A DNA stretch of 8,612 nucleotides from Oscillospiraceae bacterium. Lineage in GTDB: Bacteria > Bacillota > Clostridia > Oscillospirales > Acutalibacteraceae. Where the stretch lies: contig JAHZCM010000054.1 of assembly GCA_019422905.1 (NCBI GenBank), forward strand, positions 299-8,910. Reading direction: 5' to 3'. The notes under the pieces are model-generated. The model was not told where the DNA came from. It ran no database searches and was given only the letters and a program-made list of their open reading frames with translations. This document shows positions 1-6,169 of the stretch, piece by piece. Position numbers and translations under genes: made by a program. Position 1 is the first letter of the stretch, and every line of letters begins with the position of its first letter.

Positions 1-1160
1 ACGCCCTCAACGCCGTACATATAGAGGTTGGCAACTTCCGGATCAGAATAGAGCGAATTCAGAACCTTCATCGCAGCTTCCGGATGCTCGCAGGAACCAG
101 CGATGGACCACAGAGCCATCGTAACGCGGTCTGTCGTTGCCAGAGCGGAAACCATGTTGTCCACAACGCCAATTCTGTTCTGAAGGTTCGCGTTGTTCTC
201 TTCTGCATAGTACGGCTTGAGGTTCGTGAAGTAACCAAACGCCGTGCCGGCCTCGAGCAGCGTGGAAGCCGTCTCGGTCGTGTTGACAGCGTCAGCCTGA
301 ATGAGGCCTTCCTGCATCCAGTTGTACATGGTGGTTACGAGGTTCTCATACTGCTCCGTCTCATAGAGGTTGACAACCGTGGTGTCCTGCGCCATATCGG
401 AGAGAACGCCGAGGTTGACCATCTCATCGCCCAGGGAATCCCATCCCCAGTTACGGATATTTTCGCCCGCGGAAACTGCAACCGGCCAAACGCTCTCTTC
501 GTTTTCCTTGATTACCTTCAGCACCTCTTCGAGATCCTCAAGGGTCTTGACGGAATTCATGTCGAGGTCATACTTTTCGGCAAGATCGAGGCGGTATGCA
601 AAGCCCTCGGACGCCGCAAGGTCACGGCCCTGCGTGAGGCCGTAAAGCTCGCCGTCAACACGGCCGCAGTTGATCATATCCCAGCCGAGCTCTTCAATAA
701 TGCCCTGGCCGTATTTCTCGAGCAGGTCGTCGATCGGCATAATCTGGCCGGTCGTCGCACAGGATGCGAACGGAACCATGTAAACCGCGATCAGGTCAAT
801 GCCTTCGCCGGAGGAAAGCATCAGCGTGGTCTGGTCGGCATAGCTGCCGAACGGGAGGAATGTGAGGTTGACGTTGACATTGAACTGCTCTTCGAGAATC
901 GCGTTCATTGCCTCTTCAACCTGCGCGATACCGCTCTCTTCCTTACCGGAAGCCATCGTTACGATGTCGAGGGTAACAAGCTCAGGCTCTCTGAGATCCA
1001 CTTCTTCGCTGGATTCGTCTGCGCTGCTTTCGCTGCTCTCAGAAGACTCGGATGCGGAAGACGTAGAACCGGTGCTGCTGTTCCCCGTACCGCCGGAGCA
1101 CGCAGCGAGGGAGAGGGTCAGCGCTGCCGCGAGGAGCACTGCCAAAATTCTCTTTGCCAT
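1..1160 (-). CDS. ABC transporter substrate-binding lipoprotein, 3' end cut by window edge
   Basis: Partial gene of 386 visible codons; it stays open to the window edge and the C-terminus is missing. The product is the surface-anchored solute receptor of an ABC importer, probably for a carbohydrate. Seen directly: a basic start (MAKRILAVLLAAALTLSLAAC), a hydrophobic core and the lipobox LAAC with the lipidated Cys at residue 21. A flexible Ser/Glu-rich tether (about residues 22-56) follows, and then a typical family 1 solute-binding fold (LTFLPFGSYADQTTLMLSSGEGIDLI, split here only by description). The style resembles LipO-like receptors that end in a DUF3502 domain, which would lie beyond the window; that subfamily call is inference. 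The ATG at 1160 is preceded by AAAGGAAG. It lies downstream of a two-component pair in the same direction but behind a terminator, so it has its own promoter. Permease genes would be expected nearby or elsewhere; none are visible. The substrate is unknown. Confidence 0.88.
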   Translation of the reverse strand, partial: MAKRILAVLLAAALTLSLAACSGGTGNSSTGSTSSASESSESSESSADESSEEVDLREPELVTLDIVTMASGKEESGIAQVEEAMNAILEEQFNVNVNLTFLPFGSYADQTTLMLSSGEGIDLIAVYMVPFASCATTGQIMPIDDLLEKYGQGIIEELGWDMINCGRVDGELYGLTQGRDLAASEGFAYRLDLAEKYDLDMNSVKTLEDLEEVLKVIKENEESVWPVAVSAGENIRNWGWDSLGDEMVNLGVLSDMAQDTTVVNLYETEQYENLVTTMYNWMQEGLIQADAVNTTETASTLLEAGTAFGYFTNLKPYYAEENNANLQNRIGVVDNMVSALATTDRVTMALWSIAGSCEHPEAAMKVLNSLYSDPEVANLYMYGVEG

Positions 1161-1193
1161 GTGTCTTACTTCCTTTCGTACTTTTCATTATCT

Positions 1194-1213
1194 CCTGCGG
1201 CGCATGCCGCAGG
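1194..1213 (-). promoter_or_regulatory. 5' leader hairpin of the lipoprotein mRNA
   Basis: A perfect 8-bp GC-rich stem (CCTGCGGC/GCCGCAGG) with a 4-nt loop. It begins only about 8-10 nt after the predicted transcription start and well upstream of the ribosome binding site. It has no following U-run in the leader, so it is not a terminator. A hairpin at the extreme 5' end of an mRNA often protects against 5' decay; that role is inferred here. Confidence 0.55.
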
Positions 1214-1227
1214 CTTTCTAATATGAC

Positions 1228-1233
1228 ATTATA
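1228..1233 (-). promoter_or_regulatory. -10 box of the substrate-binding lipoprotein gene
   Basis: On the minus strand this reads TATAAT, a perfect sigma-A -10 box, about 68 nt upstream of the ATG at 1160. No good TTGACA-like -35 lies 16-18 bp upstream (around 1251-1256 the strand reads GTGCCG-like sequence). A perfect -10 with a poor -35 suits a promoter that needs an activator, and the AraC-type regulator encoded just upstream is the obvious candidate. Confidence 0.55.
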
Positions 1234-1298
1234 TAGAATAGCAGAATTTTCGGCACATTTCTGTAAAAATTGTGACTTTAGTAATTAAAAAAATGACT

Positions 1299-1340
1299 TA
1301 TTTGTGTCGGATTTGCAAGTGTATTTGTAAAATCCTGCAA
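1299..1340 (-). repeat. Imperfect direct repeats, candidate operator for the AraC-type regulator
   Basis: Two copies of the plus-strand pattern TATTTGT-N7/8-TGCAA occur at 1299-1318 and 1322-1340, with a period of 22-23 bp (about two helical turns). They lie between the regulator's terminator and the lipoprotein promoter. AraC-family proteins typically bind tandem direct repeats about 21 bp apart. A further TGTAAAA at 1262-1268 recurs at 1326-1332, 64 bp away. The assignment as an operator is inference. Confidence 0.4.
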
Positions 1341-1344
1341 AATT

Positions 1345-1389
1345 GGCAAAAAAGCAAAAGGAAGAGGGGCTGCTTTCAGCACCTCTTCC
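1345..1389 (-). terminator. Rho-independent terminator of the two-component operon
   Basis: The stem arms occupy 1360-1372 and 1377-1389: eight perfect pairs (GGAAGAGG/CCTCTTCC), one mismatch, then four more pairs (GCTG/CAGC) around a 4-nt loop. On the minus strand the hairpin is followed directly by a T-rich run (TTTTGCTTTTTTG). It sits about 50 bp past the response regulator stop, so it separates that transcript from the lipoprotein gene. Confidence 0.85.
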
Positions 1390-1438
1390 CAGTCTATGCA
1401 GGATATACAGCTCTTCCTTCAGAGCATTCACAGATACT

Positions 1439-2218
1439 TCACAGTTTGCGCCGCCGCTTTGCCGCGCGGTACTCCACCGGCGAAAGCCCGGAATACTTTT
1501 TGAAAACCTGCGAGAAATAGGAAAAATTGGAATAGCCGACCTTTGTGGCAATGATGCTCACCGGAATGTTCGTATCGCCCAAAAGAGACTGCGCAACACG
1601 CATCTTTTCCGCAAGGATATAGTCATTCAGCGAAGAGCCGGTCTCCCGCTTAAATAAGCGCGAAAGGTATTCCGGGTTCAGGTAAATCGCCTCGGCAATA
1701 TCCGTGCGGCTGAGGTCCTTATCGATGTTGCGCCGGATATAATCCATCGCCCGGTGCACCGGCGTCTGTTCCACATCGCTCGGCATATGGTCGTCCTGCT
1801 CCCCGCGATACTGAAGGTATGCGTTATAGCGCCGCTCGTTCTCGACCTCGCGCACCTTGCCGGCGGCGCGCTCCACCGCAGCCTCGATTTCCGTATACGG
1901 CGCGGGCTGCAGAATATAGTCGAAGCTGCCCAGCTTTACGGCCTCCTGCGCATATTCAAATTCCGCGTGGGCACTCAGGAAAATGCAGACCACGCCGGAA
2001 AAGCGCTCCTGCACCCAGCGCAGCAGCACGAAGCCGTTTGTCGGCGGCATCTCGATGTCGCACAGCAGCACATCGATGCGCTCCCGCTCAAAAACCCCCT
2101 GCGCCTCCTTGACGCTGTACGCCGTATAAACATTTTTAACGCCCACCTGCTCCCAACGCACGCCGGTCACCATGCTCTCCACGACCTCCGGCTGGTCGTC
2201 CACGATCAAAACGTTCAT
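1439..2218 (-). CDS. YesN-like response regulator, receiver domain plus AraC-type DNA-binding domain
   Basis: A 259-residue transcription factor. Residues 1-120 form a receiver domain with the acidic pair D7/D8, phosphoacceptor D54 (in LLCDIEMPP) and switch Ser82. The position normally held by the near-invariant Lys is Gln104 (in DYILQPAPY). Residues about 155-255 form an AraC/XylS double helix-turn-helix (LSRTDIAEAIYLNPEYLSRLFKR, described in part, and later GYSNFSYFSQVFKKYSGLSP). It should receive phosphate from the kinase encoded just upstream and regulate sugar-uptake genes, the next gene being a substrate-binding lipoprotein. I chose the ATG at 2218 because the receiver fold starts at MNVLIVDD. 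An AGGTGG lies 12 nt upstream, a little far. An in-frame ATG at 2251 would add 11 residues but has no good ribosome site. Family call is firm; target genes are inferred. Confidence 0.92.
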   Translation of the reverse strand: MNVLIVDDQPEVVESMVTGVRWEQVGVKNVYTAYSVKEAQGVFERERIDVLLCDIEMPPTNGFVLLRWVQERFSGVVCIFLSAHAEFEYAQEAVKLGSFDYILQPAPYTEIEAAVERAAGKVREVENERRYNAYLQYRGEQDDHMPSDVEQTPVHRAMDYIRRNIDKDLSRTDIAEAIYLNPEYLSRLFKRETGSSLNDYILAEKMRVAQSLLGDTNIPVSIIATKVGYSNFSYFSQVFKKYSGLSPVEYRAAKRRRKL

Positions 2219-2343
2219 GTATTTGTCCGCCCACCTTTCTGCGCAGCGCATATTTTGTTTTTCTGCGTCCCCGCAGAACGCCGGTTCGCACCTGCGGCCG
2301 GCAGATCAAATGCCGCAATTTGAAAAAGCCGCTTTTTCAAATT
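2219..2343 (-). promoter_or_regulatory. Structured gap between kinase and regulator genes (two hairpins)
   Basis: A non-coding gap of about 118 nt, long for a kinase/regulator pair. It holds a perfect 12-bp inverted repeat at 2317-2328/2332-2343 with a 3-nt loop, whose one arm contains the kinase stop codon. It also holds a second perfect 7-bp hairpin at 2261-2267/2272-2278 (TTCTGCG/CGCAGAA). Neither is followed by a U-run on the minus strand, so neither is a standard terminator. No convincing promoter is seen in the gap, so the regulator is probably expressed from the kinase promoter, with the hairpins possibly setting mRNA stability or the ratio of the two proteins (inference). Confidence 0.5.
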
Positions 2344-4067
2344 TCCTCCTCCTTTTTTTGCAGCGTCTCCGGATCAATGGGAATGAAGATTTCCGAAACG
2401 CTGCCGACATCGCGGTTGAAAAACGCATAGAGCACGCCGTCGCCGTAAATCAGCTCCATGCGCTTTTTGATGTTGTTGATGCCCACATGGTGCTGTGCGT
2501 AAAGCGGGCTGTCCGGGTCATTGATTTCCTGAATGACATTTTCCGGAAAGCCGCTGCCGTTGTCCGCCACAGTCAGATCCGCAAAGGTATCGCTGCCGCT
2601 GCGCAGGAGCGACGCGCGAACGTCGATCTCCAGCGGATGATCCGGCGAATAATCATGCTTGACGGAATTCTCCACAAAGGTTTGCAGGGAAAGCGGCGGT
2701 ATCGGCAAATCCAGCAGGCGCGGATCCGCTTCAATCCGGCAGACCGGTGCATGTTGAGAGGAATCCCCCTGCATTTCAATGTAATTGCGGATATGGTCCA
2801 GCTCACGGGATAGCGGCACAAACTCCATGCTGTCCGTAAAAATATAGCGGATATGCTTGGAAAACGCGAGGATCATTTTCTGGATCCGGTCGTATTTTCC
2901 GGCCTCGGCCAGCGCATACAGGCTTTTCAGGCAATTGAGGAAGAAATGCGGGCGGATCTGGAGCTGCAAATACCGCAGCTCCGCTTTTTGCTTTTCGAGC
3001 TCCTTCTCATAGGATTCGATTTTCAAATCCTTGATCTGCGCCATCATCGTGTCGAACGTCTCGCTCATCTGGTTGAATTCGCGGATATTGGTCTCTATCT
3101 TGGCCTTGGCATCTAGCTCGCCGGCACGTATCTGCTCCATCGTGCCGCGTATTTCATCCATTGGCCGCTGGATGGACCGCGTCAACTGCATCTGCAAAAT
3201 AGGAATCAGCACGATCGCGAAAATGGAAATCAGGAAAAACAGCACCTGCAGCGTGTTTAGAGAGTCCAGATATCCGGATTCGCTGATCGCCAGCACCATG
3301 CGGCAGTCCGTACCGGCAATTCTCCGCCCGACAAGCATATACCGCTGACCGTGGCCGGAAAGAAAATACCGGCTGTAATCGCCGTCCAGATCAATACCGC
3401 TTTGCTCCACAAAGTCCTTTGCCGTCAGGGGATCATTCTCCAGGTCGGCAAAAAGCGCTATAGCCTCGCTTTCGATGCGCAGCTTGCTCGTGTCGCTCAG
3501 CCGCTCCAGCGGCGCCATCGCAATCAGATATGTACCGCGTCCTCCGTAAAACCGAAACAAATAGGAAGCGCTTCCGATTTCAATGTGGCGCCACCCCATG
3601 CTGTGCGAATAAGCGTCTTTCTCTACCGCTTCCTGAATAACGCTCCGAATCTCCGTTTTTTCCGCATAAGTAAAGTCGCTGGTAAACATATCGCGCGCCG
3701 TGTGATTCGGTTCGCTGTAGATAAACAACGCGCCGATATCCTCATAAGCGGGCATCGCAGTCTTCAACTGATTAAAAAGGTTATAGGACGCGAGATATGC
3801 GTTGAGCGCGGACGTACTGCCGGAAAGCGTGCGGAATTCCGCGCTGGCCGCCATCACGCCCGTGAGGAAATCGTCCACGGATTCCAGACCGTCTTCAATA
3901 CGCTCCGCCCGGTAATTCATGGCGCGCATATTGGAATCGGCAATTTTGCCGTTAAAAACATAAATCGAATAGAAATTGCTGACAAACAGCAGACCGATCA
4001 GCGGAATCGTCACGCAGAGCGCAGACGCCATCAGCTTCCGCCGAAATGAAATCTCCTTTTTTGCCAT
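2337..4067 (-). CDS. YesM-like sensor histidine kinase
   Basis: A 576-residue inner-membrane kinase. Residues about 8-32 form the first membrane helix (FRRKLMASALCVTIPLIGLL), about 33-270 an extracytoplasmic sensing region, about 271-295 a second membrane helix and about 296-350 a HAMP linker followed by a coiled coil. The HisKA_7TM-independent 'His_kinase' domain has the phospho-acceptor H374 in RPHFFLNCLKSLYALAE. The ATPase domain shows the N box (ENSVKHDY, N467), the G1 box (DNGSGFP, D502-G506) and the G2 region GINNIKKRMELIYGDG. This layout is that of YesM/LytS-type kinases that sense extracellular sugars or stress. The ATG at 4067 is chosen for its GGGGAGG seven nt upstream; a GTG at 4088 would add seven residues without one. 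It pairs with the response regulator that follows. The ligand cannot be told from sequence. Confidence 0.93.
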   Translation of the reverse strand: MAKKEISFRRKLMASALCVTIPLIGLLFVSNFYSIYVFNGKIADSNMRAMNYRAERIEDGLESVDDFLTGVMAASAEFRTLSGSTSALNAYLASYNLFNQLKTAMPAYEDIGALFIYSEPNHTARDMFTSDFTYAEKTEIRSVIQEAVEKDAYSHSMGWRHIEIGSASYLFRFYGGRGTYLIAMAPLERLSDTSKLRIESEAIALFADLENDPLTAKDFVEQSGIDLDGDYSRYFLSGHGQRYMLVGRRIAGTDCRMVLAISESGYLDSLNTLQVLFFLISIFAIVLIPILQMQLTRSIQRPMDEIRGTMEQIRAGELDAKAKIETNIREFNQMSETFDTMMAQIKDLKIESYEKELEKQKAELRYLQLQIRPHFFLNCLKSLYALAEAGKYDRIQKMILAFSKHIRYIFTDSMEFVPLSRELDHIRNYIEMQGDSSQHAPVCRIEADPRLLDLPIPPLSLQTFVENSVKHDYSPDHPLEIDVRASLLRSGSDTFADLTVADNGSGFPENVIQEINDPDSPLYAQHHVGINNIKKRMELIYGDGVLYAFFNRDVGSVSEIFIPIDPETLQKKEEEI

Positions 4068-4108
4068 CCGCCGCCCTCCCCGACACACGCGTTTGTTTTC
4101 TTATTAAA

Positions 4109-4137
4109 ATAATAGCAGATTCCTAGGCTTTGTGCAA
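4109..4137 (-). promoter_or_regulatory. Promoter of the kinase/regulator operon
   Basis: On the minus strand TTGCAC (4132-4137) and TATTAT (4109-4114) are separated by exactly 17 bp, a good sigma-A promoter. Transcription would start near 4102, giving a leader of about 35 nt that includes the GGGGAGG ribosome site of the kinase gene. Confidence 0.7.
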
Positions 4138-4165
4138 GGGTTCGCGCAAAATCCGCGGAGAATCG

Positions 4166-4194
4166 TTGAAAAACAGGCTGTATTGTGGTACAAT
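4166..4194 (+). promoter_or_regulatory. Promoter of the MORN/MBL operon
   Basis: TTGAAA (4166-4171) and TACAAT (4189-4194) with a 17-bp spacer form a strong sigma-A promoter. It is divergent from the kinase promoter, with only 28 bp between the two -35 boxes. A start near 4201 gives a leader of about 120 nt. The -10 box lies within a perfect inverted repeat (listed separately). Confidence 0.72.
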
Positions 4195-4196
4195 AC
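4180..4196. repeat. Perfect inverted repeat over the -10 box, candidate repressor operator
   Basis: GTATTGT (4180-4186), spacer GGT, and ACAATAC (4190-4196) form a 7-bp perfect dyad covering the -10 box of the operon promoter. Dyads at this position are usual repressor sites. The regulator is unknown, and part of the symmetry may arise because the -10 hexamer is itself A/T-rich. Confidence 0.4.
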
Positions 4197-4200
4197 CTTG

Positions 4201-4321
4201 TAAATACACCGTTATGCAGAATTCAATCGGATCCGCGTGTATCGCGCATCCGGCGGCGGGCGCCGCGTGCGTCCGCTGGACCTGCCGCACCGAAAACCTT
4301 TTTTACTTTTGGGAGACTGCT
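4201..4321 (+). promoter_or_regulatory. Untranslated leader of the MORN/MBL operon
   Basis: The predicted leader is about 120 nt and unusually GC-rich in its centre. It includes a 5-bp perfect stem (GCGGC 4253-4257, GCCGC 4262-4266) that can extend by flanking CGCA/TGCG pairs. It ends with a GGGAG ribosome site (4311-4315 region) six nt before the ATG at 4322. An in-frame ATG at 4130 lies upstream of the promoter and is not used under this model. No known riboswitch was recognised. Confidence 0.4.
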
Positions 4322-6169
4322 ATGACAGAGAACAAGGCCAACGCCATCAGCGTCAGCTTACTGAACCGAAAAATATACGCCGTCTGTTTTACGGAGCTTG
4401 ACACGATCGCAGCGTTTCACGACACGCTTTACGGTGCCCGTCGACGTTTTTTTGAAAGCGGAAAAACCGCCCGCGTGCGGGAAACCGGCATCTACAGCGG
4501 CCTTTCCGGAGAAGTGCGCGGCAAAATCAGCCGCCGCGGCTTCAAGTGGGAAAAAAGGACGGAAAACCGCGTTGTGGAAGCCTCCTTCGCGCACGGCAGC
4601 CAGCGCGGCATCGCGTTTTACGACCCCAACGGCGCGCTGCGGACCCGCATCTATTTCGACCGCGAGCAGCACTGGCTGCGCACCGAGTATTTCGCGCCCG
4701 ACGACAGCCAGCGGGCGAAGGTCAGCTTTAAGCCGGACGATACGCGGGATGCTGTTTTGCGCTTCGATTACAGCCGCTCCACAGGCAAAACAAAGGAGAC
4801 GGCGCTCTTCCCCGTCCCCTACGCCTTCCAGAGCGCCGAGCAGAGCCTGCAAAACGCGCACTGCGGCAACGACGCGCTGCTGCTGATCGCTACGGATACC
4901 GGCGAATTCGCCTACTGCCCGCGCGAGGAGCAGCAGAGGCGCATTCGCTTTATGAAAGACAGCCGCAACGCTTCCGTTATGCTTTCGATGGGGTGGGAAA
5001 TCAAGGACGGCGACATCGCCGCGCCGGAAGCGCCTTCCCGGGACGCCGACTACATATTTTCCAGCATCGAGGAAATCGTGCGCACGGAGCATCCCGCAGC
5101 CGAAGAGCTGCTCGCAGAGCTTTTTGAGGACGCCGAGGCAGGCGAAGCCCAACCGGGCGAAGTCCCGGATGCAGCCGAATTGCCGGGCGGCACATCGTCG
5201 CAGCCTTTGGCGGACTCCGATGAAAACGAGAGTGCGTCGCCGGAAAGCGCAGCCGATTTGTCCCCCGCTTTGGAAACGGAGCCGGCAGCCGGAGCGGAGG
5301 AGGAATCCCCCGCCGCGGACACACCGGATCATACATCCGCAAAAGCTCCGGCAACTGCCGGGGAACCGGAAGCCGCAGAAGCGGCGGCCGGCGCACCTTT
5401 TGAACACACCGAGCCGAACACCGATACGGACGAAGCGCTTACGGCGCTCGGCATCACCGCTTCGGACGCTGCGCGCGTGCGGCAGGTTCTCGACCGCATC
5501 CTGGACGAGGATTCTCCGCAGATTCCCGCAGCCGGAGCGGACGGACTCACGCTGATCCGCAACGGGACGCCCGTGCGCTATACCGGCCAACTGGAGGGCG
5601 GCATGCGCAGCGGCTTTGGACGCACCGAAACGCCAGAGGGCATCACGCTTTACGAGGGCGAGTATAAAAACGACCGGCGGGAGGGCTTCGGCGCGCATCA
5701 TTACAAGTCCGGCGCCGTCTCCTATATCGGCGATTTTAAGGACGACAAACGGGAAGGCTTTGGCGTTTCGTTCCGCGAAGCGGATCACGCGCTGCATGTT
5801 TCCCGCTGGGCAGACGGCAAGCCCGAGGGGTATGCCGCGCTCTTTGACCCGAACGGCGCGATGCGTTTTGCCGGCAAGATCATCGCCGGGCAGAAGCAGG
5901 GTGCGGGCGTGACGATCGACCCCAAAGCCGATACGGTGTTCGTCGCCAAATACCGCGACAATGAGCCGATCGGCGAGGGCGCGCTGTTTGACGGCAGCGG
6001 CACGCTGCTCTACGTCGGCGGTTGGAAGGACGGCAAGCGGAACGGGCATGGCGTGGAGTTTGACAGCCGCGGCGACGTGGTTTACGCCGGCGGCTGGAAG
6101 GACGACGGCTACTCGAACGGCATTCTCTATAAAAAAGTACAGGAAGATTCCCGGCATGGACAGAATTGA
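4322..6169 (+). CDS. MORN-repeat protein with N-terminal domain of unknown function
   Basis: A 615-residue, probably cytoplasmic protein; no signal peptide or membrane helix is seen. Three parts are visible. Residues 1 to about 250 form a globular, beta-rich region I do not recognise, containing FYDPNGALRTRI at 99-110. Residues about 258-370 form an acidic Ala/Glu/Pro/Ser-rich linker with no expected fold, followed by a short helical stretch (about 370-400). Residues about 420-610 hold roughly eight MORN repeats of about 23 residues, with cores such as YEGEYKNDRREGFG and YVGGWKDGKRNGHG; repeats 4-6 are degenerate. MORN repeats form elongated beta-hairpin arrays that bind proteins or lipid head groups, so a scaffold or targeting role is likely, but that is family knowledge, not evidence here. 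The start at 4322 is set by GGGAG and by the promoter position. The stop overlaps the hydrolase gene by 14 nt, implying a joint function. Confidence 0.85.
   Translation: MTENKANAISVSLLNRKIYAVCFTELDTIAAFHDTLYGARRRFFESGKTARVRETGIYSGLSGEVRGKISRRGFKWEKRTENRVVEASFAHGSQRGIAFYDPNGALRTRIYFDREQHWLRTEYFAPDDSQRAKVSFKPDDTRDAVLRFDYSRSTGKTKETALFPVPYAFQSAEQSLQNAHCGNDALLLIATDTGEFAYCPREEQQRRIRFMKDSRNASVMLSMGWEIKDGDIAAPEAPSRDADYIFSSIEEIVRTEHPAAEELLAELFEDAEAGEAQPGEVPDAAELPGGTSSQPLADSDENESASPESAADLSPALETEPAAGAEEESPAADTPDHTSAKAPATAGEPEAAEAAAGAPFEHTEPNTDTDEALTALGITASDAARVRQVLDRILDEDSPQIPAAGADGLTLIRNGTPVRYTGQLEGGMRSGFGRTETPEGITLYEGEYKNDRREGFGAHHYKSGAVSYIGDFKDDKREGFGVSFREADHALHVSRWADGKPEGYAALFDPNGAMRFAGKIIAGQKQGAGVTIDPKADTVFVAKYRDNEPIGEGALFDGSGTLLYVGGWKDGKRNGHGVEFDSRGDVVYAGGWKDDGYSNGILYKKVQEDSRHGQN

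Noticed and set aside
84..1226. 380-codon plus-strand frame at the left edge
   Set aside because: It is antisense to the lipoprotein gene, which has a signal peptide, lipobox and solute-binding sequence.
2317..2343. 12-bp inverted repeat at the kinase stop as an intrinsic terminator
   Set aside because: No U-run follows on the minus strand, and the regulator gene has no visible promoter of its own.
4130..4321. N-terminal extension of the MORN protein from an upstream ATG
   Set aside because: This ATG lies upstream of the predicted promoter, and the translated extension (Cys-rich, no fold) looks like untranslated leader; ATG 4322 has GGGAG.
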